This document shows, in pieces, positions 21,316-33,572 of a stretch of 64,000 nucleotides of DNA. The stretch is from Siderastrea radians (taxonomy: Eukaryota; Cnidaria; Anthozoa; Scleractinia; Rhizangiidae), in the NCBI GenBank assembly GCA_964017195.1, contig OZ024894.1, positions 33,742,684 through 33,806,683 of the forward strand, given 5' to 3'. Under the pieces are notes generated by a model. It saw nothing but the letters and a program-made list of their open reading frames with translations, did not search any database and was not told the DNA's origin. Position 1 is the first letter of the stretch. The number at the start of each line of letters is the position of its first letter. Both the position numbers and the translations under genes were made by a program.

Positions 21316-22518
21316 AATTTAATGTGTAACACTAGTAGAATTAAATGCAACTCCAATACATGTGCATTCAAAACAAGTACGGTAGGTAGGAGCAAGTGAA
21401 TTTATTACCAACAGTTCTGAGCATTACCATAAAATCCTGTTTATAAGTCCTGGCATATCTCGTCATCACTAAGTTTTGGAAGAAGCTTTTATAATATTAT
21501 AATATTTTATAGTGGAAATGCATTACAGTGTAGCATATATAGAGTTAAGTATTTAACAGTGTGACCAGTCTGGTGAAATCAAACGACAAGCCAATGACCA
21601 GAATACATTAATTAACAACTAAAATTCACCTCCATGTACCTGTAGTGGTGTGTTGTTAATTCACTGTCTGGAAAGAAAAAATTTGCCAGAAAAAGTGGCA
21701 ATAAGGAGACACATTTTCCCTTAGATGGTCCTGTAGCCTTATGACAGCACACATTATTTGGCTGTTACTTGACAACCCATGGTGGGTGAAACAGGCAATG
21801 AAAATAATGTTTGCTATTGTAGGCTAGTGTCGAAAGGAAAAATATCAGTAATAATGATGCTAATAAGTTCATCTTCTGTATAGACATGAGAACAGAGGGA
21901 AGCACAGCTGGCTTATACATGTACAGGAAGGTGTCAAACTTTGTTACCAGTGTTTTGTGGTATTCATGATACAGTACTATTTAAAGGAGTTAGGCTATTT
22001 TTCATTAAATTTTACACTGTATTTAGAGTTATTTTAAGACTGGATGGGACAAAGGTCTAAGTGACGATTTGGCCTTCAAATCCAATTTGCTCTATTTCAG
22101 CTCTACTTCGTTTTTATGTATGAAACTAAGTTCTGTTTACACAGAACAAAGCAGCTGGTGTTTGGTTGACTTCATTTATTTTAGTTCAAATAGAAAACAA
22201 AAGAAATCATTTGTTAATTTTAGAACTAATTATTATTAGAATTGATGCTATCAGGTCAAGAAATAAACACGAACTATGTCTTTTCTACATGAAAAATGTA
22301 GAGCTAAATTGGAACGATCTGGATTTCGAAGCCAAATTGTCCCTTGCACCTTTTGTGCCAACTTCTCGTGCATGACTCACAAATCAGGGCTGGAATATTT
22401 GAAAAATCGAGAGTAGCTGGCAACTGTATATAATGAGTGGCAACTACAGTTAACAAATATAATTATACATATTGATCTTCAGATCATACTATGAGTACGA
22501 GATTGCATTGGGTATGAC
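21316..22518. other. 3' region of the GLIS2-like gene and intergenic sequence
   Basis: AT-rich, no open frame of note. It probably includes the 3' UTR, but no clear AATAAA in a fitting position was chosen. Confidence 0.4.
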
Positions 22519-22736
22519 TTTAACCCTTTAATCCCCAATAGTGACAAGCATCTAATTTCTACTTACTGCATCACTACTTGATGAAACATACAAGTCATGA
22601 GAATAACGAAAATGACCATCAATGAGGAGCTGTTTTGATTTTTACGCAAATTCTCCCAACTAGTACCATAGCAAATTTATGGAGAACAGTGAGGAGAAAA
22701 TGCATGCCGATATTGGGGTTTAAACGGTTAAAAATT
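22519..22736. mobile_element. TTAA-flanked MITE, copy c
   Basis: Starts TTTAACCCTTTAATCCCCAA and ends TTGGGGTTTAAACGGTTAA; internal sequence aligns with copies a, d and e (ATGAGAATAACGAAAATGA, ATTCTCCCAACTAG). Confidence 0.75.
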
Positions 22737-24236
22737 TCAAACAAGCCATCACTCCTCCCTTTGGCTGACCAGTACAGAAAGAGGAGGCTCTAGCATGACG
22801 ACTGGTGTGACAGACAATCTAAAGGATTTGCACTAGGTTTAAAAAGTCGTTTGCTTGCTCAATCCCGTACTCAGAGTTGATCTGAAGGTCACTATTGACT
22901 AAAAGACAACAAGGGTGGGGATTTTCTCTGATTAATGACTACCTGCTTTCCTTGTGGTATCATCTTCAAAGCTTGATTACAACCCAATGTTAGCAGGCCT
23001 AATATTTTAATCTGAAAAAAACACAGCCCCAGTTAGTAACATTAGGGAGCTCTGACAAGCTATCCAGCGGTATCAATTTTGTTTTGACAACTAATGTATG
23101 AATCATTTTGGGGAGATCTTTGGAAATCGCTGCTTCGTCTTTGGAACTTGTCGGGCCACCTTCAGAAATCTTTGTGGAGTCTCCACTACATGTACCTCAG
23201 AAATAGTTGCCTGGTAAACCTCTTGTTAAGTCACTGAGGAACACAGGTGGACCTGGTCAACCCTGCTTGAAAACATAATATTGAGCTGAGCCGGGTTGCG
23301 ACTCATTTGTGACCTTGAAATATCCCCCAAATTATCATCACATCTCATTTTCATCCACTGTCAGCTATCAGGAGAACTGACTGTTTGCTAAAATGGTGTG
23401 ATGAGAAGAGGTTTTGGTAATCAATGTTTCAGTTATAAGCAAAAGCTACTGAAGTGAGTGCACGCTAAACCAAATCCTCTTCACGTTATTAGAAGCCGCA
23501 GACCATCAGCACCGATAACAGGATCGTAACGAGGCATTTGGGATTGGGGATCAAAGGTCGACAAAGGGGTGGGATCTGGGATCAGGGATCACAGATCATG
23601 GGATCGCATCTCTGTAGGATCAGGGACCAGAATTGTTCACGCTTTTGGAATCAAGGATCAGAAATTTGTGTACAAAAATGGGATCAGCATTAACAAAGCA
23701 TACCTCGTTACCACCCTGCCGATAATCGTGCATGAAACAGCAGGCAATGGGACCTCTTGAAGCCCTCATTAATTACCGGTTTCTTAACTTGTAAGTTTAT
23801 AGGGTGAAATAATCTCTTCTATAATTACTAGTCAATTTTATAAGTGGTATATAAGGGACATTAGATTCAAAATGCTGTTCTCTATAGATTTCTACAATAA
23901 ATAGAAGATTCGTTTGTCACATTTTGTAAAGAAAATAGAGAATTGAAATAAAAAAATATGTATATAGTCCAGAATTTTAAAAAAACTGCATGGGTATTTT
24001 GCTATCCAATACTAGTAAATAGGCAGATTTCAGGTTCAGTTAAGTGGAAAAAGAAAACATGAAGAGAAGTGGATTTTGATCATTTCAAATTTTGCTAAAA
24101 CCTTAGTGACATTTGCTCTCGACATGATACCGTAATATTTTGATTCAGCGACCTCCTTCCAGTGAGCACCCCCTTACTAGAAATTTGGAGGTGCTCCTCT
24201 CCCTGTTTGCGAGAGTGACATGGCAGATATTGATGT
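22737..24236. other. Intergenic, no gene seen
   Basis: Contains a short G-rich GGATCAGGGATCA stretch (23535-23640) resembling the 3.5-4.15 kb minisatellite. Nothing else was identified. Confidence 0.45.
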
Positions 24237-24470
24237 AGAGTGCAAACAGTATTTCCGTGAAACAGTAACACAAAATTGCACAAATTTGTGCAATTTTTTA
24301 AATAGTCATTTTTGTGACTAGTAAATTTCATCTAGTCATCTAGTCAAATTAGCAGCTGTTCATGCTACAACAATTTTTCAACTACATGTAAATATTTGTA
24401 CAAACAACTAAATTGTACAAAATTTTACAAATCTGTAATTTGTATTTCACGGAAATACTGTTTGCACTCT
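24237..24470. mobile_element. Short inverted-repeat element, about 30-bp ends
   Basis: AGAGTGCAAACAGTATTTCC at the left is matched by its reverse complement at the right, and the inner part includes palindromic AT-rich text such as GCACAAATTTGTGC. About 234 bases, noncoding. Confidence 0.75.
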
Positions 24471-25594
24471 AGAATAGGTTGGTCAGATACGTAGCGCCCC
24501 AAGCGCTAAATAGAATCATTACGGTGAAACTTGTCCCAAAACAATGAGGACTAGGGGTGGCCTCTAAATTGTTCAAATAATACTCAATAATAATTACAAC
24601 TGTTTTTTTGGTGGCTTGTTTTGATGAGCAATATGTTATATTCAGAAAAAAAGGGTGGTATTGCCATCAAAACTTTTACATCTCAGATCTATTAAGGGAC
24701 AAGCATAATCTAATTGAAAACTGTTTCATAGAAACAATCTGGTTCTGATTTCTCAAAATAAGGGTATCTCTTCAAAGACTGGAGCGTTCTTAAGCTATTT
24801 ATTTTCCTTTCTGCAGCAAAACTCTTAGCTTTTCAGAAAGTGCTTCACACGAGCGGGGCTTGCTACCCACTGGCGCCACTAGTGCTACTGTCCGCTGCTA
24901 GTTTATGTCCACGGACCAATAACAACGCGCGGATTGTTTTCTTATTATATGTCTCATTGGTTACCTGTAGTAAATGCAAGGCATGATTTCATTTCAAACT
25001 GTTTGAAACTGTCCACATGTAAAGAGTAATTGGTAAAAGATAGTGGTAATAAATATAAGGCTGTCATCAGATAAAGATGTATTGATGAGAGTATAAGCAC
25101 CGTGCAAAGAATCAACTGTCTTCCTCAGAAAGCCAGGTCATTTTTCCTCGGACAAACTAGCTTGTCAGTGCTGTCTTGAAACACCACTCCTCAATCTTAA
25201 CAGGTGGGTCTTCCACAAAACGATACCCTCTTTGTCCTCTTGGGATTCTCCATTTGAAATTTTTAAAAGTGCAATCACTCTCACAAAAGGCTATTTTACT
25301 TTTCGTGCCGGTTTAGTTAGCTAGGGACAATTTGACTCGCCTTGGATAAAGATGTTTCATACGTTATCCAAATATAAAATCCATTTTGGAGTTAAAGATT
25401 TATTCTAACTGCAAAGAATCCTAACCATGCCTCGTGGTTTTCGATTTCGATTTCGATTAGTTACAATTAAATGCCACGGATTGTTCGAACATTTGGATAA
25501 TGAATAGCTTTTGTTTCAATACTCCGCCGAAAGTGAATGAAAACCTTTAATTACATCAATGAGCATAAGAAACATAAATAGAGGGTATTAATTT
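24471..25594. other. Intergenic, no gene seen
   Basis: No conserved exon, long frame or clear repeat recognised. Confidence 0.4.
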
Positions 25595-25890
25595 TTTTAA
25601 ACGGCGGTGCGAAGATATGAATTCTATTTTCGAGTGGTAAATACAATGTTTTACAAACGAGCGCAGCGAGTGAGCCAAATGTTTTTTACCACGGCAAAAT
25701 AAAATTCCTATCTTTAAGCCGCCGTGTAGTTTTCTTTGTATTATATATACAAGAGTATTTTTGCACGAACAACAGCGGTAAAAGCGGGAAACGACGTCAT
25801 CGATGGAAAATACGCCACTCGAGTCCTGGATGTAGTTTTGTATGAACTTTACGCGTGATCTTTTTTCCACTAAAACTTTCTTGTCTATAT
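25595..25890. repeat. Dispersed repeat with inverted arms, copy 2
   Basis: Same order of motifs as at 3012-3365: ATATGAATTCTATTTT arm, GAGTGGTAAA, ACAAACGAGCGCAGCGAGTG, complementary arm, then AAGAGTATTTTTGCAC. Confidence 0.7.
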
Positions 25891-27700
25891 AATAATAAGC
25901 GTTACGGTAACCTAAATATACCCGGCGAATAATGACGTTCTGAGGCTAGGGTAGATTTAGATGTTATTTGTTTGCTACCGAGTTGTAATGAGAGATATGC
26001 GGTTATGACCAAACGATTAGTGAGAGACTGATTTTGAAATTTCCCCGTTTTGCCTTAGGGGATATTAGCAATGGAAAATTAAAAGCTGTTCCTTAGAAAC
26101 CGTCTGGTTATTTATGCCAAATTTAAGACGTTTGATGTTTTAGTGATTCGGTTTCTTTGTCTACTATTTGTAGAAGTGACTTCTGTTATTTTAAAATAGA
26201 ACCATCCTTATCTAACTAAGATAAATTTTGTAGAAAACGTCTTGATTCCCAACAAGCGGTGGTTATAACGAAAAATGGTTTAAACTATTTATAATTCCCG
26301 CGAGCGGTTCTTACCACGCATTGACGTCACCCTTAACAGGGCGCTTTTTTATGCCATATTTCTTGCTTATAATTTGTTGCCCAAAGGGGACCCTTCGTAG
26401 TCCAAGCGGGAGTTTCGCTTTCTGGCGCAGTTTTCCTAGAGGCTGTTGACGCCTGGGATTTTATTGATAACCTTCTTCAAATCTTTTTATAACTTCTATC
26501 GCACCTATGACCACTAGTACTATTTCTTTATCTATTGCCAGATTCTAGCTGTTATTTTGGGGTCTTCGTACTTGAAAAATTTTTCTGATACCGATAAGTA
26601 TTATTTCAGATCCATTCTTCAGTATCAATTGGTACCGGTGGTAACTATTGGCGCAAGTCGCCAAACGTTTCCATCAAACGATAAAGATTCTTAAAGGAGC
26701 TGTCAGGCTGTGTCATGGAATTTAGCGAAATTCAGCTTCTAGGACCTAGCCACCAAAATAAGCGAAACATAAAAATAACCTCTTAAAACATTGACGCGAA
26801 AGGTTTGAATAACACAGCAAAGCCAAAAGAAGGCACGGATGGCCGGGCCAAATTGAAGAAGATTAACACGGATGGCAATTGGGGTTTTTGAAAAACTGTT
26901 AACGTTAGGCTGAACAGTTTTCAAAGTTTATCTCTGTTGTTTGTTAATTTAAATATAACGCGGGATACATTGTTTGTCACAAAGCTGTTATCTTGTCATT
27001 TACAAGTAATTTCCTTGCTAACGTTAAGTCCCATAACAAGTAAGGGCGAGTAATTGGAAAAAACTAAACAAATTGGACTGGACTGCCGTGACACAACCCC
27101 TTTAAATTAAGCTTTGAAAATCAATAAAAATTGAGTCTGTTGAAGAATACTGTGCATATGAAATAGCTTTCGTGCCCGGTGCGTTATCGGGAGTTTCGAG
27201 AAACAGGCCCTGGAGCCCGAAGCCTTTCTTGACTTGGAGCCCAAACAAACACGCTGATACTGGCTAAATGAACCCTCCAATTCGCATCCAAAATGGCCAC
27301 TGAAGCCTCCTCGCAATGTTTCGTAACTAAAAGTCCCGGATGGACGCTCATGCGTGACTACAGACAAAGGATTTCGTTGTTGCCTGGGATATTCGAAAAA
27401 TGGCCGCCATTTTAATGGAGAACAATAGATTCGTGACGTCACCAATGTCCTAAAATATTGGGATAATCCGGACTGTAGAGCCCTGCATGTTTTTTGGCCG
27501 GAGCCCTGGATCCCTAAACCCTTTGGGACCCTGCTCTTTGGCTCCTAATGACAATGACAGGTCAGCTTGTTGGTATTTCTTTATCTTACTGGATGGGCAT
27601 GGCTCAAAGGATGGTGCATTATGTCCTTTCTTTCCACTTCTGGTTTTAGATCATGTTAGTGCCACTCATCAATTATGCTTATGACGCTTTCCTTACAATT
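25891..27700. other. Intergenic, no gene seen
   Basis: Mixed sequence without recognisable exons. The stretch 27170-27260 reads on the minus strand like a common dispersed repeat (CTGTTTCTCGAAACTCCCG), a call made from recall only. Confidence 0.35.
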
Positions 27701-27961
27701 ATTTCAGTGTAAGTAGGCTACCACTTTATTATGCCGCTGGATGTATTCTGTATTGGCCAGTTCTGGGCAGCCCGAGATGATGTGGTCAACAGTTTCTTGG
27801 GACCGTTTGGAGATCCGGTAATGTGGGTCTGTCTCACGTTTTATGATATGGTAGTGGTATGACCTAATGGCTAGGCTTGCGTCCGCTATACTCAACTCCT
27901 CTGTTTCTGCCTTGAGCCTGCGTGGATTTGAGCCATTGGTTTGTTTTCTCGATGTCCACAA
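27701..27961 (-). pseudogene. Non-LTR retrotransposon reverse transcriptase fragment, C-terminal end
   Basis: The minus-strand frame contains SQETVDHIISGCPELANTEYIQRHNKV, recognisable in its parts HIISGCPELA and RHNKVVAYLH as the cysteine/histidine tail found after the RT domain of LINE-type elements. The first cysteines of the usual CxxC pair are not seen and no RT catalytic motif is present, so it is a truncated remnant. Flanking sequence does not extend the frame. Confidence 0.6.
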
Positions 27962-28640
27962 CTTCAGCTTCTTTGATTCGTCAAGGTTACCTTCTATGCA
28001 GTGTTTTCTCCCACCAATTGTTTTTTTTTTAACAAGTCAACAAAAACAACAACAACAAATGTGGCTAATGGTTTGTTTTGGACGCGTTATCAAATTTGAT
28101 AACTGTGCCAGACTGGCGACCCTCGAGATTTCGTAGCTGCTTTAACTCGTTTTGCAAACAGTACAATGGCATTGAGATCTTTAAGCGGGAACTTTTGGAG
28201 GACTTATTCGTGTTTGAATTTTGCAGCCTCTTCGGGAAAGCGTAGAGATTTTTCTTTTCTAGCTTCATGTTGTCGGACTAGGTGAAGGAGTGGTTCGTTA
28301 GTGGTTATCAGGTATGGTTCTAGGTCTATTTTAGGAAGCTGTGAGGGTCAACTCAAGTCAAGTTGAATGAGATACAGTAGATACAGTCTGTCGACATCAG
28401 CTTTAGGGTGGTGCATTTCCCCAGAGTCAGCATCTTTCTGGTTATCACTTCATTTATTTCTACTCGTTTAAGACAAATTGCGAAAGACAAATATGCGCAT
28501 CTAGAATTTTTCTTTAAAGAACTCGTGTTACTATTTTTAGCGGCCATTAGTATGCATTTTTCAGTACTCTAAGCTTGATTGATCAAATATATGGCAATGG
28601 CAGTGTTCATGAAACAAAAGAAAGAGATAGAAGGAGAATC

Positions 28641-28642
<2 letters not shown>

Positions 28643-28685
<43 letters not shown>

Positions 28686-28700
28686 AGAGGGAGAGAGAGT
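28643..28700. repeat. (AG)n microsatellite with G-rich tail
   Basis: An uninterrupted AG run of about 33 bases is followed by a G run and imperfect GAG repeats to about 28720. Confidence 0.9.
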
Positions 28701-29646
28701 GACTGAGCGAGGGAGGGAGGGGAATTTTGTTAACGTAATTCTTGCTTTGTTCTGCTTTGCTTTTTTGCTGCCTTTACCTCCTCGTTTATTTTGTTGCAGT
28801 TTGGTAACAAAATAGTGAAAATACTTATTTTTTTTCTGTCGCTCTTGTTCTTTCCTAATGTCGAAAATTTGCTCTATTCTTTATGGTCAGAAACCGCCCA
28901 AAAGCGTTCGCCATATGTTAATTATACCTTAATTAGAGTTTAAGTAGTGGTATACATATATATAAATGTTGAAACAAGTAGTGATAACACCATAACTACC
29001 CCAGCAAAATCAGTATTTTGCTACGTTCTGAGGTTCAAGGTCGGCCACTCGTATGTCCTTTTAGACACTGTCCGTTTTCTAAAGTCAACCGTATCTTGGG
29101 ATATATGCATTGAACAAGCGTGCTTTGGCGGCTCCTTTGAAGTTTTCGCCTGTTTTGACAAAAATTTCCCTGGTTACAAAATATGTCGCACAGGTCTTTC
29201 GAAATTTTTGAGACTCAGAGCAATTGCAACGCGGCCCATTCATATGACGACGGCTCCCTTGAAGATTTATTTGGCCCGCCAGGTTGTTCGTCCAAGAAAC
29301 ATAGGTCGCACTTATCTTAAGCAAGTGATAGTTTCCGTAATATTTGAAATCTACACAAATTATCAATTTCAGAAGGAAAATAAGCGATATGAAAAGCAAG
29401 GACGTTTCGACATCTTCATGGCATCATTATCAAGTTCAAACGTCATGAAGGCCTCGAAACGTTGTTTGCTTTTCATAGGGCTCATTTTCCTTCTAAATGT
29501 TATTCGAAATGGTTATTTTAAAATTAGATATTCTCAACTGTTTAATTTGTCTTTCATTTATTTATCTATAAAGCCCATCAAGGTAAGCGGCAAAACTTTG
29601 TCTAGAGTAATGTTTTACCTGTTATCCTACGTTTCCGGTCCTTAGT

Positions 29647-32295
29647 TTTTAACCGGCCGTCGCCCGCCGGTTTATAAAATGGACACGGTTTTTTTTTTGT
29701 CTGCGTCAGTTGGCTTAACATACGAACAATATGCTGTAAAGCTTGTGGTACGGTTACTCAAGAGCGGTATGAACGGCAAAGGGTTGTTAAGTATGGGGTT
29801 TCAGTATTTGTCTTGTATAACGCATGCGCAACTGAGTAAAGCAGCTAAGAGGATTGAATGCGTAATTAACCTGCGATCAGGCTCTATTTTCGTTTCGCTC
29901 GGTCAAACATTCCGGCGGGAAGGGCGAAACGAAAAATAGAGCCTGATACAATCCTTCTACAGAACGTCTGCCGCCCACTTTTTTGATTGATTGACATTCA
30001 ACAAAACGGCCAATCAAAATTTGCTTTGCTTGCATGCTCCTCGGTATGCAAATTTCCCATATGTGTATGTAATGGCATTCGCAAAAAGTCCTCAAATGTC
30101 GGCAAAAATAAGAAAATCACTGGCTACGATAAATCTTGGCAATAGCCTTCAAATTTACAACTTGAAGGTACGCGCTCCGGTATTGTACATAGTTGCTTTG
30201 CTGAATGAAAATTCAGAACACGACGAGGCTGTCATGTACCAAAATATGCTGCATGTTTGAATCCTTTCTCATTTCAGGTGGTATCCGGAAATATTCTCTA
30301 CGCATTTGTCACCGATTTTCTGCGTAAAATACCTTGGGAAATTAAGAGAAATACCTTCAGTTTCACTCTTTAGAAAAAAGATATCAATAAAGGCGTTTAT
30401 AAACAAAGGAGTGTTTTGTAATTTAAAATTTAGTTCCAGAAGTGATATAAAATATTTGAGATTACCAGCGAATTTCATCTCTAAACAGCAGCGAATTTTA
30501 AAACGAAGAACATTTATTATAAACCTAGTCAGATCCTTTGATATCAATGTCAGAGATCATTAAAACGACATTATTAACACTGAATGAATAAACTGAAAGT
30601 CTTTATTACTTAGGTAAAAATAAATACAGCATCTCGCTGAGTGCGGCTCTCACTAAACATCAGCTTATCGTTAAGTTTACGGAATTATCGGTTGACTTGT
30701 TGATCACTCTTGGCGAAAGATACTTGCTGTTCGTTTTGTTTCGTAAAACGCGGATACAACCACTACTCTGCTTATATTTTCAATACTAGCTGAAAGCCTT
30801 CAATTGAAAATTTGGAGACACGATGCGATAAAACGGGATACATACTTCACTGTTGCTGTACTTCTCTGCTCCGAATGAGAGACAGCTTGCGTCAAACCGG
30901 ACGCCATTCTCAGGAGAGAAAGAAATGAAGACAATTCTCCTAGAACGACGAGAATATCTTTGAGCGACACGTTTACCTCGGCAGACTTGTTCCTTGGCCA
31001 TGACGGTCGGATTGAAAATTGTGAGCAAGTCTCGTAGACAATTTACTTCCGTTGACAGCTCTATTGTTAAAGGGCCAATCAGATTGCGAGATTCCCGCGG
31101 CCAAAATTTGGCCGCCGACACGAACTCCTGTGAGAGATTGTATCAGGCCCTATTTTAGCGAGCGACCCACGTAAGAGAATATGGGAGCGATGCTAAAATT
31201 CGGCCTGATCACAGGTTAATGCGAAACTGGTCTGTTGTCTGATCTAGTTAATGGCTATGAAGAATTTTTTTTTTAGCGCAGGAGTTTTGTTATGGGGATT
31301 GACATTTTGAGAGATGTAAAAATGTGGGAGTGGAAGGATTTGTGAATGTGGGGAGCATATCACACTTCTGTGAATGTGATTTGCTTTGAAAGATGCGTTT
31401 TGTATAGCAGCGGTGTAATATTGTGCTGCGTGAGAGGTAGTTTCCCTTGGCGTTTTATGAAGGGGGGGGGGGGGGGGAGGACGGTTTCCGAAGTGGATTG
31501 TAAGTTTTCTCATTGGGTAAACTGTATTTCGCAGAGGAGAGAAACGACAGCTGTGTTTGCAGCTTAACGGTGGCTTAGGAAGAGAAGGGATTGGCACTAG
31601 TATGATATGCAATTAGTGGATTGCACCATCGATACATCATAGTTAGTAGATGAGTGTTTATTTGACGCGAGCAGTTGATTTTAATTGCATAAAGACGCAG
31701 GAATCGGTCATTAATAAGGAGATCAATTAATAAGTAGCTGTTACGAGTATTTCAGATAGAAAATAACTGAATATTATCAAGCGATGCGTGTGGTTTGCGT
31801 GTGGTGTTGGTTCACGTAGCCGTTCCGAGTCAACTTGTTTACTTTGCATGGGGATTCCCGCGTTAGCAAACCGGATTTAAACATCACGTCATGAGATATG
31901 CCTTAACGTACCCCAGACTCTGACGTTCTCCTCGAGCTCATGTTTATCAAGCGTTATATTTTGATGCTACTGCTATGTTCACTTTTTGTATTCACGGTCT
32001 AGGCACAACAGTAAATGTTTCGTCATCCCTTTATAAGCATCCTCAGTTGTGGGCAAATTTATACCGACATTCAACGTTTGAGTGAATTTTCGTTTTTCAG
32101 CGGAAATAAAAGCGATGAGAAAGGTAAGCTGAGTCCTCAGAGTTTTTAAAAACATTTACGTCATCCAGTAACGCTATAGTCAAAATATTGTGACACACAA
32201 TCACACTTTTCGTCACGCTGGTTCGTATAAATACAGGAGTCGCCCTAACATTTGTGAATCCTAGGGGTGGGGAGGGTCAGAATGGCCGGTTAAAA
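29647..32295. mobile_element. 2.65-kb insertion with 12-bp terminal inverted repeats, unit 1 only
   Basis: TTTTAACCGGCC (29647-29658) and its exact reverse complement (32284-32295) bound a stretch that is missing at the matching place in unit 2 (near 46380-46420). No transposase frame is recognised; a poly-G run lies at about 31461-31476. A hairpin-ended element (29861-31222) seems nested inside. It is probably a non-autonomous DNA transposon or a composite insertion. Confidence 0.6.
29861..31222. mobile_element. Nested element with hairpin ends
   Basis: Outer ends ATTAACCTGCGATCAGGC (left) and GCCTGATCACAGGTTAAT (right) are inverted. Each end folds back: TCAGGCTCTATTTTCGTTTC recurs inverted at about 29927-29947, and GTATCAGGCCCTATTTTAGC at 31140 is inverted at about 31190-31210. 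The core has only short frames without recognised domains. Confidence 0.6.
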
Positions 32296-33190
32296 TGCCC
32301 ATTGGGCTTTCTTGTCTCAGATTATAAATTTATTTGACAGCCAATTTCAGATTTTTCGCACACAAACTCTGTATTTTGCGCCGATATGCATTTCCAAGTT
32401 GGCGGATTTTATTATAGACAGGTCTTCCACCCACGGCTTCTCCACTCATTCTCCCGGCTCTGCCACTCAAACTTTGCTGCCGCGCAAACAGTCCCACGAC
32501 CAGCTACTCAGGCTATGTTCCCTGGGTAACGACAAATTAAGGGCGCTCATCAATAAGTCAACCAAACATCTCGAAGAGACAGTCATTTTCTGTCGCCATC
32601 CAAAGAAAATTATGCTCTCAAACGCAACATTTTTGACAACTTGAAATTCAGTGAGTCATTTTTGTGAATTTAAACCTGTCTTACTGTCTTGCAATTCATA
32701 TAGAGCGCCAAAACACTAGAACAAAGAGAGATAATGAAATTTTCGCATTCTCTGACCAAAAAACGTTTTTGACGATTTAAATTATTATCTTTTTTGCAGC
32801 TAAAAATCTAGAGCAATGACAACACAAATTTACGCTTTTACGCAAGAAAATTTTCTGTTACCATTGGAAACTCTACCCTTTAACGCAAGAACGAATTCTC
32901 GTTATTGAAATTAAAATACTGTAATGGAAGCTTATGCGTCCTCAGCAAATCCTCGTGTAACTAAAAGAATATTTGCCAAATCTCTTTTGTCCAGTGAGGT
33001 CAAGCCTGAGGGTTCTGAAAGGTTCCTATTATCTTCTAACCAACAGGTAAGAAAAAACTTAAGACAAGAAATGTCTTCAATTATTGAAGCACACCAACGC
33101 GAGGTTGAGACTACCTACTCAGTGGCTACGCAAGAGACTTCGTTGAGGAAGGTTAAACTGATGCTAATCCATTTTAGTACACACAACACA

Positions 33191-33502
33191 TGTTCTCAAG
33201 GGACCTTGTTTGTTAAAAAATAGTTACACAAGTCAAAGACAATGGGACTAATTATTGAGTGTTACAAATCATGCAAATACTTCTAAATTATATGCATAGG
33301 TTGTGTACTACAAATTAGGAGCGCGGATAATTTTTTTGCTAGTCAGTATCTTTGTTCGTTCGAGAAACGTTTTCAGTTGTGTTAAATAGAATCGAAAATC
33401 AAGTACATGTAAAATCGGAAATCGAGTAGCGAGCAAGAATTTTCAATCGCAAAGAAGTTGTACCAACAAAAGAGTAAATATATGTTTTGTCACGTCAAAA
33501 CA
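33191..33502 (+). repeat. 5' LTR of the BEL/Pao element
   Basis: Begins TGTTCTCAAGGGACCTTG and ends CACGTCAAAACA. It should carry the promoter; no strict TATA box was picked out, though GAGTAAATATATG lies near its 3' end. Confidence 0.95.
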
Positions 33503-33503
33503 T

Positions 33504-33521
33504 TGGTAGCAGAACGAGGTT
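33504..33521 (+). other. Primer binding site
   Basis: Immediately after the LTR and one T, the sequence TGGTAGCAGA matches the complement of the 3' end (UCUGCUACCA) of eukaryotic initiator methionine tRNA over ten bases; the bases after that do not match. Primer identity is inference. Confidence 0.65.
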
Positions 33522-33572
33522 ATCTATCGTTTATATTCGTGGAGTGTGAGATGTCAAAGCGAACCTGACGAG

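Noticed and set aside
28947..29645. 232-codon plus-strand frame at the start of unit 1
   Set aside because: The collinear stretch in unit 2 (45786-46327) is split among frames by small insertions and deletions, and no domain is recognisable; it reads as noncoding repeat.
33546..33572. GTG at 33546 as the gag start
   Set aside because: Eukaryotic translation would normally use ATG; the first in-frame ATG is at 33573.
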